Of a DNA stretch of 64,000 bases, positions 1 to 10,556 are shown piece by piece. Location of the stretch: positions 317,972 through 381,971 of the forward strand of contig JAVSML010001078.1 in the NCBI GenBank assembly GCA_038503035.1. The letters are read 5' to 3'. Origin of the DNA: Crocodylus rhombifer. Lineage: Eukaryota > Chordata > Crocodylia > Crocodylidae. Each line of letters begins with the position of its first letter. The first letter of the stretch is position 1. The translations under genes and the position numbers were made by a program. Below the pieces are notes generated by a model that saw only the letters and a program-made list of their open reading frames with translations, was not told where the DNA came from and did no database searches.

Positions 1-74
1 AAATTCAAATAGGACACCTAATGAAATTAGAAGGTGACAGGTCCAAAAATAATAAGAGAAAGTGCTTTTTTACA

Positions 75-356
75 CAATGGGCACAACTACACAAGATGCT
101 ACAGTGCCGTAGCAACGCACTATAGTGCTGTAGCATCCATTGGCAAATACCGTGGTGCCACTACATCACCATAGCAACACATTCCCTTACTATAGCATGT
201 TGCTACAGTGACGCAGTGGCCAAAAATAACCATGTGTGGATAGCACAGTGCAGTATGGGCTGTTATTGAGCCATCTTTTAGTACTTCCAAAAGGAAGTAT
301 TAAATGACAGCACAATAACAAAGGCAACATACAGCGATGTGTAGACATGCCCAATG
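75..356. mobile_element. Non-autonomous DNA element, CAGTGGGCAC-type termini (copy 1)
   Basis: The left end CAATGGGCAC and the right end ATGCCCAATG are inverted repeats of each other, followed inward by the CTACACA / TGTGTAG motif shared by about ten elements in this window. The interior is built of short imperfect repeats of a TGCTACAGTG / CACTATAGTG kind. No coding capacity is present. Termini beginning CA(G/A)TGGG suggest an hAT-like superfamily, but I see no convincing target-site duplication, so the class is inferred. Confidence 0.65.
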
Positions 357-470
357 TGTAGTTAGCTTGTCATGAAAGGCACGAGCACCCGGCAGCTGGG
401 GGGGGCACCGGCAGTGGTGGGAGCACGGCGATGGCAGTGGGAGCCCGGTGGCGGTAAGTACGGAGCTCCT

Positions 471-660
471 GCAGATGCCACCAGCACTGTCGGCAGGGGG
501 CGGGGGGTGCCGAGCAGGGGTCAGCGACCACCCGCAGGTGCTGCCAACAGCATCGGCGGTGGCCAGAGGTGATTGTGGACCGCCCGCAGGTGTCGCCGGC
601 AGTGTCAGTGGTAGGGTGGTCAGTGGTGACAACCTGCAGGTGCCACTGATAGTGCCAGTG
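471..660. repeat. GC-rich degenerate tandem repeat
   Basis: A phrase close to GCAGGTGCCACCGGCAGTGTC recurs at about 471, 534, 586 and 636, giving an irregular period of 50 to 63 bp. The stretch 360-740 is GC-rich with many CpG and G runs. Overlapping open frames of 100 to 140 codons on both strands are explained by the composition and I do not regard them as genes. It may be part of a larger dispersed repeat. Confidence 0.5.
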
Positions 661-2039
661 CCACCTTTTTGCAGGGGGTGCATCGCTACACTCAGGGGGT
701 GCACATGCACCCACATGCACCCTCTATGTGTTGCCCCGGTAGCTTATGGAGGCTGGTAGCATAGCTACATCCAACAAGGGACTGGATAAGTTCATGGGTG
801 ATAGATGTATTCATAGTTGTTAGGGTTGGAAGGGACATCAATAGATCACTGAGTCCAACCCCCTGCCCCAAGCAGGAAAGAGTGCTGGAGCCATATGACC
901 CCAGCCAGGTGCATGTCTTGCCTTCTCTTAAAGACCCCCAAGGTAGGGGAGAGCACCACCTCTCTTGGAAGCCCATTCCAGATTCGGGCAACCCTCACCG
1001 TAAAAAAGTTCTTCCTAATGTCTGACCTAAATCTGCTCTCCGTCAGAATAACCAGAAACCACAAACTAAGGGGTGCCCTGGTAAACAGAGCATCTCCTAG
1101 TCCTTGCTGCCCCCCCTCATGACTTTGTAAAGGGCCACAAGATCCCCCCTCAGCCTTCTTTTGCAGAGGTTGAAAAGATCCAGTTGCTCAGTTGCTCTTT
1201 GTAGGGCTTTGCATGCTAGTCCCTAACCATATGAGTGGCCTTTCTCTGAACCCTCTCCATGCTGTCCACATCCCTTTTGAAGTCCGGCGCCCAAAACTGG
1301 ATGCTGTACTCCGGCTGTGGCCTCATTGGTGCCACATAGAGGGGAAGTATCACCACCCTGGACCCGTTCGTCATGCACCCGCTAATGCATGGTACAGTGT
1401 GGTCAGCTTTACTGATTACATTGGTGGCTCATGTTCATCTTGGAGTCAACTATGACTGCGAGATCCCTGTCTGCTGCTGTGCTGCTGAGAAGGTCATCCC
1501 TTATTCTATAGGTGTGTTGGTGATTCCTTCGCCCTAGATACAACACTTTGCACTTGTCTTTGTTGAACTGCATCCTAGTCTTTTCTGCCTACTTTCCAAC
1601 CTGTCCAGGTCCACTTGGATTCGATCCTTTCCCATGAGTGTGTTTACTTTACCCCATAATTTTGTGTCATCCATGAATTTGGACAAGTGCTCTCCACACC
1701 TGCATCCAAGTTGCTAATGAAAATGTTGAATAGCACAGGTCCAAGGACCGAGCCTTCGGGGACCCCCCACTGCCCACATCTTTCCAGGATGATACCGACC
1801 CATCCACCACCATCTCAAGGTGCAACTCTTAAGCCAGTTTGCTACCCACCTAATCATCTACATCACAGCTTCTCAGCTGGTTTATGAGAATAGGATGAGA
1901 TACTGTATCAAAGGCCTTCTTAAAATCCAAGCAGATGACATCTACCTCAACTCCTGCACCTAAGTATATTGTGATCTGGTCATAAAAAGAAACAAGGTTA
2001 GTCAAGCGGGATCAACCTGCTTTGAACCTGTGCTGGTTT

Positions 2040-2047
2040 CCCTTCAG
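2040..2047. repeat. Target-site duplication of the hAT element, left copy
   Basis: CCCTTCAG directly precedes the element start at 2048 and is repeated exactly at 2871-2878. Eight base pairs is the standard duplication length of hAT transposases. Confidence 0.9.
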
Positions 2048-2870
2048 TAGGGGTGTGAGAAATGGGCCCTATTCAGTTCGGATTTGGATTCGGCCTGAAT
2101 TGGGGACAGTGATTCAATTAGTTGATTCAGATCACTGTCTGCAATTCAATTTGGCCAAATCCAGATCCGAAGATTCGATGCTGATTCAGAGAATCAGCGG
2201 TTCAGCCATAGACCCAGTTTTACATGTTCTTTGTACATACCTCCAGGTAGCAGGCGCAGCTCATAAACGCTGCTATACTGGAGCAGCTGGAGCATCCCAC
2301 AGGAGTGTTGGGGGACCCCCCCCCGCATGCTTGGCGGGGAACCCAGAAGTGGACCAGAAGTAGTTGCAGCCCACTTCCGGGTCCACTGGGGAGCTCACTG
2401 CGCCCCCCACCGCAACCCCCTGACTTGGCAATCAGCTGCAGGGGGACCCTGGGTGACCCCCAGACCCAGGATGCACCAGTCACTGAGCTGAGGGAGTATG
2501 GGGGGGGCCCCGGTGTGCTCCCCAGCAGACCCAGAAGTGGACTGGAAGTGCTTCTGGTCCAGTTCCAAGTCAGCTACCAAGCACGCTGGGGACCCCCCGC
2601 CATGCTCCTGTGGGACACACCATGTGCCCTGCCATTGCAGCATTTATGAGCCGCCTGCTACCTAGAGGTATGTAGAAGAAATATTTAAAACTGTGTCTAC
2701 ATCCAAATTGCCAAATCTTTCCGAATCTCTCCGAATCAATTCGAAGGTCCCGATTCGGTTCACAGAGATTAAAGGGTCTCCTGATTCAATTCAGATTCGG
2801 AGATTCGGCCACTGAATAGGGCTGAATCTCCTCCAAATTGAATCAGAGACCGAAGCTTTGTGCAGCCCTA
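2048..2870. mobile_element. Foldback non-autonomous hAT transposon (823 bp)
   Basis: The element begins TAGGGGTGTGAGAAA and ends with the reverse complement of TAGGGCTGCACAAAG, and it is flanked by perfect 8-bp CCCTTCAG duplications. The two halves are long imperfect inverted repeats. The left half carries CCTCCAGGTAGCAGGCG...CATAAACGCTG; the right half carries its complement ending CTACCTAGAGGTATGTAG. An AT-rich set of ATTCGGATTCGG words lies near both ends. There is no transposase ORF, so it must have been moved in trans by an autonomous hAT. Confidence 0.9.
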
Positions 2871-2878
2871 CCCTTCAG
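2871..2878. repeat. Target-site duplication of the hAT element, right copy
   Basis: CCCTTCAG identical to 2040-2047, immediately after the terminal CCCTA of the element. The minus-strand CR1 sequence resumes here. Confidence 0.9.
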
Positions 2879-3634
2879 CATTATTTTTCCTGCTGGGCTC
2901 CCGCAAATGTGATCCTTGATAATTTTTTCAAAGGTTTTCCCAAGGATAGAGGTGAGACTAAACAGCCTATAATTACCTGGATCCTCCTTCCTCCCCTTCT
3001 TGAAAATAGGGACCACACTTGCCCTTTTCCAGTCCTCTGGGACTTCACCTGAGCACCACGAGTGCTCAAACAGCCATGCCAGTGGCTCTGCTATGGCACA
3101 AGCCAATTCCTTCAGCACCCTTGGATGAAGATCATCCAGGCCTGCTGATTTAAACATATCCAGCCCCCCCAAGTGTCCCTTTACTAGGTCCGTACTGACT
3201 GTTGGTGGCTGGTGTCCCTCCTGTGCCTATCTATAATGCAATTGGGAGATTTGTCTTGGTCTGTGTTCAGGAATACAGAGGCAAAAAACACATTGAAGAG
3301 TTCAGCCTTGTCCCTCCTATCTGTCACCAGTTGTCCTAGCTTGTCCTGTAGGGATCCTATGTTACCTATAGATCCTATAGACCTGAAGAAGAACTTTTTG
3401 TTGTCTTTAATTTTTTCACCAGCCTGAGCTCCATATCTGCTTTGGCCTTTCTGACTGCCTCCCTGAAAGTGTGAGCCACTTCATGGCTGTTGAACAGAAT
3501 GGTTGGAAACGTTTCCTCTAGTCTCTCTAGCCCAATAAATGGTGGATGTCAGGGAGGGTACTGAATGAGGTGTAGATCGGTCTGGAGAGATTTGATTCAA
3601 TGCTTTCCCTGTATACCATCAATTTCTGCCCCTG

Positions 3635-3703
3635 TAAGAGACAGGTTACTGGGCTAGACGGACCATTGGTCTGTCCCAGTGTGGCACTTCTTATATTTTA
3701 TGT
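3635..3703 (+). mobile_element. Old retroposon 3' tail (L3/CR1-like)
   Basis: The words TACTGGGCTAGACGGACCATTGGTCTG... and CCCAGTGTGGCACTTCTTAT match a tail often seen in tetrapod LINE 3' ends. Only the last ~70 bp is recognisable. The neighbouring 3704-4296 shows nothing I can name. Confidence 0.5.
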
Positions 3704-4296
3704 TAAATATTTCAGTAAAGGGTGTTATGGGTCTGATTTAGTCTCGTTTTTTAAAAGGACATTTGGAAGATAACGCCGGATCCCAAATCCTAAACAGTCT
3801 CCTGAGCAGATCCAGGGCCAAGTCTCATTCTAGGGCCAGATGATTTGCATCACCAAAGCAGCCTAAATGGGCCTTTATAGATGCCTTAAAGGCATGGCGG
3901 AGGACTCCTCTAAACTCCCATCCACGTGCGCCTTCTCGTTGCTTTCAAAATTCCAGCTGTCTCAAACATTTAGTCTTGTCTAGAGGTGGTTTTCTAACTT
4001 GCTTGATTTCAGATGGGGCTCACTGAAATAACAAAACAAGGAAAGAGTCGCCCTAAACTGAAAGCGATTCTGATCTTGGGGGTAAGCGTATGGCAGGATT
4101 CCCAGCTTTTGCACGGCCAAGCATGAAGATGATGAAAATATCTGTCTAAAGGGCTATAAACCTCCACTGCGTGCGCTGTGACCCCGGTGAATGTGCGTGA
4201 CACACAGCAGCCTCAAATCGACGGACAAATACATTTAGAGCTTCTCTCACATTTTGCAAACAATCTGTTTTCCATCATCAGCAGTGTCGTTTTATC

Positions 4297-4420
4297 AATT
4301 CATAAATTTGAAGTCCAGAAGGGACCATTTAGAACCATGTAGTCTGACCTCTTGAGTAACGTGAGCCATAAAATTTCATCGAGCCTATTACTTCTGGCTA
4401 GGTTTTAGTCAGTCGCACGA
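4297..4420 (-). mobile_element. Old L3-like LINE 3' end
   Basis: Plus-strand words GTCCAGAAGGGACCATT and GTAGTCTGACCTCTTGAGTAAC followed by GCCATAAAATTTCA are the reverse complement of a widespread ancient LINE 3' end. It is too diverged to fix the family. Confidence 0.55.
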
Positions 4421-4610
4421 GACAAGCTCTTTGTCTGTAAGGACGGTAAAAGCTCAATGTTGTGCACGAGACTGCATGGGATGGCTTCTATTTTCTTTTT
4501 TCTCATATATTAAAAAAAGTTGGTGGTCATCTTCCCATTCCTTGTTTAGAATTTCGAAACCTTGTGCTTTGGTGTGGAAATAGATTAAATATGCATATAG
4601 TTGTAATGAT

Positions 4611-4765
4611 TGGCCGCATCCACGTGAGATGCTACTGCACAGTAGCATCAACAAAAAATCACGCAGGGAACACTACTGTGCAGTAACGCCGGTTACTGCG
4701 CACTCATTTAGTGCTTGCACAAGCAGTAATGACTGCTCAGTCTGCCGCTCGTGTAGACATGGCCA
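4611..4765. mobile_element. Non-autonomous DNA element (copy 2, short)
   Basis: Ends TGGCCGCATCCACGTG and (reverse complement) TGGCCATGTCTACACGAG form the terminal inverted repeat. The interior has CTACTGCACAGTAGCAT and its complements, as in the copies at 12619, 40321 and 49901. At 155 bp it is one of the shortest family members. Confidence 0.65.
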
Positions 4766-5640
4766 ATGAATTCAAGATGGGTGTGAGCTAAAAAGTGTGA
4801 CTATGGTCCTGGATTCACTCTTTCCCAGAGTTTCAGGCTTTGGTTTGGCCAATTATAGAAACTCCAGGTAGGGTTTGAATCAAAGTTGTCCCAAAGTGTG
4901 GAGGTATTCAGTACCAGAACTCTCCTTTGGGATTATCAGCATTGATACTGGAAACCCAAGGTTTACAGTTTCATTTAAACAACTTTCATGGGATCATTAT
5001 GTTATTATATTTTATAAACTATAAACGTTAATGAATGATGCATAAAGCAGGGTGAGAAGTGGCCTGTTATCCTAGATCAGACTCTTGCAGTCTTGCACGT
5101 GCAGACTTAGCGTCTGTCTGGCATTTCTTACACTAGCTAATCTGCAAAGGCTGAGAGGTGCTGAGAGAAGAGCTGGTCAAGTTTATTTTTAGTGCATAGT
5201 GGTGCACACCACCTCTACTAACGGTTTTCTGCTGAATAAATAATAATGCAAATAATACATTCACACACCTGAGATTAAAGCTGCCTTACATGCTTTAAGA
5301 TAAGTCTCTGTTATAAATCAGTCACTGGCCATCTTTATGTTCTGTCCCTGGATGACTGATTTATTTATTGTGAAGTTCCAGCCATTTCTAAGAATGAGAC
5401 AGAGGCTATCAAGTGGTTTTGCTAATGCTGACATTTTTTTCCGGCTCACCTTGGAGTGGAAAGTTGAAATCCGGCAGAGGGAAAGGTCTTGGGGTCAGTA
5501 AGGTGCCTTTGCCGAGTCATCAATATGCTATTGTTGCAAAAAAAATAGTGTATTGGAATGAATATAATGATTAGCAGGAGTGTCTTGTGCAAGTCACAGG
5601 AAGTGTTTCTTCCACTCTGTCCAGTGCTACTGAGGCCTTG
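4766..5640. other. No gene or repeat recognised
   Basis: AT-rich unique-looking sequence. I see no ORF with recognisable protein similarity, no RNA gene and no clear repeat. Confidence 0.5.
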
Positions 5641-6145
5641 TTGGCCATACCGTGCCCAGTTTGGGGCATCCTAATTCAAGAAAGGCAATAGATTGGAAAG
5701 ACTCCAATGGCAAGCAAAAGACATAGAAAATATAATACACAAGGAAAGGTTAGATGACCTGGGGTTACTTCACCTGGAAGAAAAGATGACTGCTGGAGTA
5801 GGATCGGATGACACTCTTCAAATAAAGAAGTGCTATTATAAAGCTGTTAGTGATGGGCTATTCTTGGTATCTACAGGAAACAGCAAGAAAGAATTGTCCT
5901 AAGTGGAAATAAGGGAAATTTAAGTTGGGTATTAAGGATGCCTTTCTTTTCACAAGTGTGGCTCCGCACTGGAAAGGATCACCTAGAGCAGCTGTTGAAT
6001 CTCTGTCACTGGAAGTTTTTTAAAAGCAAATTAGACACGTACCGGGATGAGAACGTTTAGACAAGGAAGATCCTGCCTTAAGCATCAGGTTGGTCTAATA
6101 ACCTCTTGTGGTCCCTTCCAATTTGCTATAATTCACTGATCCCGA
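5641..6145 (+). mobile_element. Old CR1/L3-type LINE 3' region
   Basis: Plus-strand order matches the end of an L3/CR1-type element: CGTGCCCAGTTTGGGGCATC, then GACTCCAATGGCAAGCAAAAG, a GAAAGGTTAGATGACCTGGG block, GGAAATTTAAGTTGGGTATTA, AAATTAGACACGTACCGGGATG, and the end TGTGGTCCCTTCCAATTTG near 6130. A 69-codon open frame at 5693-5902 is what remains of the ORF2 C-terminus (LERLQWQAKD). It is clearly older than the CR1 copies elsewhere. Confidence 0.65.
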
Positions 6146-6585
6146 TTGAAATCCAACGAGGCTAGACCTCAGGTATGTGCCTCTGAAAAATGTTACTTGC
6201 ATATGTTTAATAGGGCTCCTGAGACACAGATCCAGTGGTCCTGGATGGGAAGGAATGTAGCAGCAGATAAATAACCGTGACCCCCACCTTTCTCTGCTTT
6301 ACAGGGACGTGTTGTAGGCTAGGAACCAGAAAAAGACTATGAGTTAAAGTCTTAGCTCTTCCACTGGCTGGTGTGAATTCTCTGCACATCACAGCCCAGA
6401 GGTGCCGGGTACGTGGGGGCCTGAGAGCCCTGGCCCCCCTCAGGAAGAGGGATGTCACCTGAAATGCATAAAGCCTTTCACATGTCCATCATCTTAACCC
6501 CGCCTCCTGCTCCCCAGCACAAATAAAAGTTGGTGCCTATGTCACAGACCTTTATTATGATGCATCATCTCCCATTACTGCTTTA

Positions 6586-6960
6586 AAACCTTAGAGAAGG
6601 AAGGGACCTCCAGAGGTCATCCAGTCCAACCCCCTGCCTGAGGCAGGATCAGCCCTACCCAAACCATCCCATACAATCCATTATCTAAAGTCTTTATAAA
6701 ACTACTGTCAACCCTGACACAAGACAAGACATGACGCTTGAAGCTGCCTCAGGGAAAGCAGGGGAACCACGCCAGCCAATGTCCTGCTTCTGTAAAGCAT
6801 TGTTAATATATGCTCAAGAGATCCCAGGTAAAGACAACACCCCCTGCTATGGAGGAAGACAAAACCCCCACAGTCCATATCAATCTGACCATGGGTAAAA
6901 TTCCTTTCTGACCCCAAATGTGGCAATTAGTGTGACTGTAAGCAGAGGGGCAAGACCCTT
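6586..6960 (-). mobile_element. Older CR1-subfamily 3' end
   Basis: Plus-strand GAAGGGACCTCCAGAGGTCATC / AGTCCAACCCCCTGCCTGAGGC, followed by CCCAAACCATCCCATACAATCC, is the reverse complement of a CR1-type 3' end. The same subfamily recurs at 43797. The upstream border is uncertain. Confidence 0.6.
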
Positions 6961-7084
6961 TAGGCTAGGATCCTCCAGTTTTAAGTCCCGGCAGGAGCAT
7001 TGGTGCACTCCAGCCAAAATCTCCAGCCTGGGTTGCTGCCAATACCCAGTAGTACTTAGTAGATAGACAAATCCATTCTCCCTT

Positions 7085-7175
7085 TTTATAAATAAGGTGA
7101 GAAAGAAGTTGCCAATATAACTTCTGGCAGAGCTGGGAATAGAGCTGAGATCTCTAGGATAGCAATTCTCTTTGG
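7085..7175 (-). mobile_element. MIR-like (CORE-SINE) fragment
   Basis: TTTATAAATAAGGTGAGAAAG...CTTCTGGCAGAGCTGGGAATAGAGCTGAGATCTC is the reverse-orientation MIR pattern (the complement of GAGACCTGGGTTC..CAGCTCTGCCA..ATTTATAAA). Diverged, and no internal promoter is identifiable. Confidence 0.5.
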
Positions 7176-7876
7176 CATTGCTATTCAGAATGCATCTCCT
7201 CTCTCCATGTGTTGTCTGCGTTGCATGTAACTGCTAGCCCCCACTTCCTGCCATACACAGGAACATGAGCCAAGGTCTCTGCTGCTTGTATTTCCTTGCT
7301 GTCCAGTAAATAGTTGTGTTACATCCCTCTCCAATAGTGAGTCTATAAAGTTTAACAACTTGCGGCTTCTCCCAGTTGCTCCTTAAATTCAAGTTGTAGG
7401 GCCTGGGCTGTGGACCTAAAAGTAGAGATAAGAGTCAGTATGTGTTCACATGATGGAATGTCTATATTTCTGTTGGCTTTTTTTAAAATTATCATGTATA
7501 TAATTAATGTATTACACTTGTATCCATTTTATGTGCATATATATTCATAGATACATATTTAAAATAACACCATGGGCTGTAAAATTAAAATTTCAGGAGG
7601 GAACATACCAAATCAAGATTGCCCGCACAGCTAGGTTTACCCCCTGCATGCCTACATTCTAATGCAGGTGTATTTGATATGTACCAATGCTACTTATTCC
7701 ACGGGCAGAATTCCCTGGAATACATACCATATTTCATCATTCACATATTCATCCTTCACTGCACAAATTGGTCAGAGAAGGCAGCAAAGGGCTGAAATAA
7801 AAGAAAGGACAGGTTGGTTGTTAAAAGCATTGGGCAAGGGACCTGAGAGGGCTAAGTTTAGTCCCTGTTTTCATCA
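7176..7876. other. No gene or repeat recognised
   Basis: Unique-looking, AT-rich in 7440-7600. Short open frames lack recognisable similarity. Confidence 0.45.
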
Positions 7877-8044
7877 CAGTGGGCATGTCTAAACGTGCTT
7901 TTACGCACGCCTAAACTTAACGCGCATTTGCCAAATGCACATTAAGGCAATTTAGATGCATGTCTACACATACACACACTAAGCTGCATTAATGCAATGT
8001 GTGAGCCAACTTGGGACTAAAGTTAGTCCCAAGTCAGTCAACAT

Positions 8045-10147
8045 AAACAACCCCGACCCCAGGAAGAGGGGAGTCCGGGAAGAGTGACTGCTCCTTAAGG
8101 GAGCGATCCTCAATGCACAAGCTAAGTCTATTCCACCTTGGAGGAAAGGCAGCAAAAGGGCACAGCAGCCCCCCGGCTCTCTAGTGATCTAGCAGACCTC
8201 CTGAGGCTAAAAAGAAAGGCTACAAAGGATGGAGGATGGGATTCACCTCCAAAGAGGAATATTCTGCACTAGTCTGGTCCTGCAGGGAGCAAACCAGGAA
8301 AGCCAAGGCTGCAGCTGAACTCCAACTAGCTTCAAGCATCAAGGACAATAAAAAATCCTTTTTCAGATACATGGGGAGCCAGAGAAAAAGCAAGCGCAAC
8401 TTTGGACCCCTGCTGAACCAGATGTGACAACTGATAACTGATGCCCAGGAAAAAGCCAACCTATTAAATGGGTAGTTTGCATCAGTCTTTCATCAGTCCC
8501 ATGGGACGCCCATGCCAACTACAGGACTGAGAGGTCCAGGTGAAGGAGATCCCCTGCCCTCCATCAATGCACCTCGTGAAAGAACACCTTGAGAGGCTGG
8601 ATACCTTCAAGTCAGCCATCCCTGACAATCTGCACCCCAGGTTACTCAAGGAGCTGGTGAGCATCATAGCCCAGCCCCTGGCACAGATCTTTGAGAGTTT
8701 CTGGTGCTCTGGTGAAGTGCCCGAAAACTGGAAGAAGGCCAATGTGGTGCCTTTCTTCAAGAAAGGGAGAAAAGTGGATCCAGCTAACTATAGTCTTATC
8801 AGCCTGACTTCTATCCCAGGGAGGGTGTTAGAAAAGTTTATTAAAGAGGCCATCCTTAATGGACTGGCAGATGCCAACATCCTGAGGGATAGCCAGCATG
8901 GGTTTTTGCGGGTAGGTCTTGCTTGACCAATCTCATTTCCTTTTATGACCAGGTGACCTATCACCTGGACAAGGGAAAGAGATTGATGTCATATATCTTG
9001 ACTTCAAAAAAGCCTTTGATCTGGTATCCCATGATCACCTCTTGGCGAAACTGGCCAGTTGTGGCCTTGAGTCCACCATGATCCGCTGGCTGGGGAATTG
9101 GCTCCATGGTTGAACCCAGAGGGTAGTAATTGATGGAAGTCAATCATCATGGTGCCCTGTGTCCAGTGGGGTCCCCCAAAGCTCTGTCCTGGGACCCATC
9201 CTGTTCAACACCTTCATTAACGATGTGGACATTGGAGTCAGGAGTGGACTGGCCAAGTTCGCCGATGACACCAAGCTTTGGGGCAAAGCATCCACGCCAG
9301 AAGATAGGCGGGTGATCCAGGCTGACCTGGGCAAGCTCAGCAAATGGGCAGACGAGAACCTCATGGTGTTTAACACCGAAAAATGCAAGGTTCTCCACCT
9401 TGGGAGGAAAAACCTGCAGCATCCCTACAGGCTTGGCAGTGCTACGCTGGCTAGCACTATGGAAGAAAGAGACTTGGGGGTCATCATTGACCACAAGATG
9501 AACATGAGCCTGCAATGCGATGCTGCGGCTAGTAAAGCAAGCAAAATGCTGGCGTGCATCCATAGGTGCTTCTCAAGCAGATCCCGGTACGTCATTCTCC
9601 CCTTGTACTCGGCCTTGGTGAGGCCGCAGCTGGAGTACTGCGTCCAGTTTTGGGCCCCGCAATTTAAAAAGGATGTGGAGAAGCTTGAGAGAGTCCAGAG
9701 GAGAGCCACGCGCATGATCAGAGGTCAGGAAAACAGACCTTACGACGACAGGCTGAGAGCCATGGGACTCTTTAGCCTGGAAAAGCGCAGGCTCAGGGGT
9801 GATCTGATGGCCACCTATAAGTTTATCAGGGTGACCACCAGGATCTGGGGGAACGTTTGTTCACCAGAGTGCCCCATGGGATGACGAGGTCGAATGGTCA
9901 CAAACTCCTGCAAGACCGTTTCAGGCTGGACATAAGGAAGAATTTCTTTACTGTCCAAGCCCCCAAGGTCTGGAGCAGTCTGCCATTGGAGGTGGTTCAA
10001 GCACCTACATTGAACACCTTCAAGAGTAAATTGGATGCTTATCTTGCTGGGATCCTATGACCCCAGCTGACTTCCTGCCCTTTGGGCAGGGGGCTGGACT
10101 CAATGATCTCCCGAGGTCCCTTCCAGCCCTTCATTTCTATAATTCTA
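8045..10147 (+). mobile_element. CR1: CR1 LINE, ~2.1 kb, inserted in a DNA element
   Basis: Plus-strand CR1 beginning within the linker upstream of RT and ending with CTTCATTTCTATAATTCTATGG, the octamer-type CR1 3' tail. It is close in sequence to the copy at 36172-37990, so both belong to one relatively young subfamily. The 3' untranslated part runs from about 10061 with GGGCTGGACTCAATGATCTCC. The left border is approximate because CR1 copies are 5'-truncated without a fixed end. Confidence 0.9.
8060..10060 (+). pseudogene. CR1 ORF2 linker + reverse transcriptase, broken
   Basis: Fragments in order: linker with IKDNKKSFFRYMGSQRKS (about 8340), RT palm start with SAIPDNLHPRLLKEL and WKKANVVPFFKKGRK (8600-8770), ILRDSQHGF (8880), then SGVPQSSVLGPILFNTFIND and the catalytic [11 protein letters not shown] (9255-9290). 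The thumb and C-terminal domain follow with LEYCVQFWAPQFKKDVEKLERVQRRATRMIRG, ending at the ...LDAYLAGIL stop (10060). Lesions relative to the 36-kb copy include TGA near 8425, TAG near 8473, frameshifts near 8530, 8905 and 9827, and TGA near 9112. The FADD aspartates are intact but the reading frame is not. The endonuclease is absent. Confidence 0.9.
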
Positions 10148-10254
10148 TGGTTAAGCACAAATAGCCTAAAATTGTCATTTTTCAGGTGCATTAAGGGCGC
10201 TCATGTGTAGACTTGCACCCTTAAAGCACCTTAAATTGGCTCTTGTAGATGCAC

Positions 10255-10556
10255 CTAAAGAGTACGTACATATGTACTAACTTTCTGACAGTTAAGCCAA
10301 CTTAACTTTTTCACATTAAATTAACTGTCAGAGCTTACACACGTATGTGGAGCAGAGTCAACTGAAATGCAGTGCAAGATAATGCACCTCTCAGGTCTAT
10401 TATCTTGAGTTGTATTAGTTAAGTGGACTTATCTCACAAGATGGCTTCCACCATGTTGTGGAGCTGTATCTGTGTATGCTCCAATATGGCTAAACTTACG
10501 TCAACTTAGTTCAGTCACCTTATTTTTAAGTTGACTTAGTACGTGTGTACACATCC
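10255..10556. mobile_element. Candidate decayed DNA element
   Basis: The left end (GTACATATGTACTAACTTTC...AAGCCAACTT) and the right end (AAGTTGACTTAGTACGTGTGTAC) are imperfect inverted repeats about 250 bp apart. It lies directly beside the DNA element ending at 10224 and shares its CTTGTAGATGCACC wording, so it may be a related copy. Confidence 0.4.

Larger units (their letters stand above)
850..3480 (-). pseudogene. CR1 ORF2 (reverse transcriptase) remnant
   Basis: Read on the minus strand, the upstream segment (about 3400 to 2880) encodes the RT N-terminal block with DNLHPRVLKEL-like, WKRASVVPIFKKG and NYR..SLTSILGKTFEKI motifs. The segment after the insertion (about 2040 to 1200) carries the catalytic region, where the canonical FADD is changed to FMDD (near 1675). 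The last part (about 1060 to 850) has the C-terminal [12 protein letters not shown] motif. CR1 ORF2 normally supplies endonuclease and RT for target-primed reverse transcription. Here the endonuclease is missing and frameshifts plus the 823-bp insertion make it non-functional. Confidence 0.85.
808..3495 (-). mobile_element. CR1: CR1 LINE, 5'-truncated, split by an hAT insertion
   Basis: On the minus strand this is a 5'-truncated CR1 retrotransposon. Its 3' end lies at about 808 (the reverse complement of the GGTTGGAAGGGACATCAATAG end). The body runs through the ORF2 C-terminus and reverse transcriptase up to the linker upstream of RT near 3480. It is interrupted at 2048-2870 by a DNA element. 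Joining 2047 to 2879 restores the alignment to the other CR1 copies here, so the CR1 is older than the hAT insertion. Divergence is moderate and there are many lesions. Confidence 0.9.
7877..10224. mobile_element. Non-autonomous DNA element split by a CR1 (copy 3)
   Basis: The left part 7877 to about 8040 starts CAGTGGGCATGTCTAAACGTGC and contains GGGACTAAAGTTAGTCCCAAG. The right part, about 10148-10224, has CACAAATAGCCTAAAATTG and ends ATGTGTAGACTTGCACCC. Both parts match the copy at 22517-23140 (in inverted order), which lacks the CR1. The element therefore predates the CR1 inserted within it. Confidence 0.65.

Noticed and set aside
300..759. Several overlapping 100-140 codon frames on both strands
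   Set aside because: GC-rich tandem repeat lowers stop frequency in all frames; no protein similarity.
8161..10060. Functional CR1 reverse transcriptase gene at 8-10 kb
   Set aside because: At least three stops and three frameshifts, and no endonuclease or promoter region.
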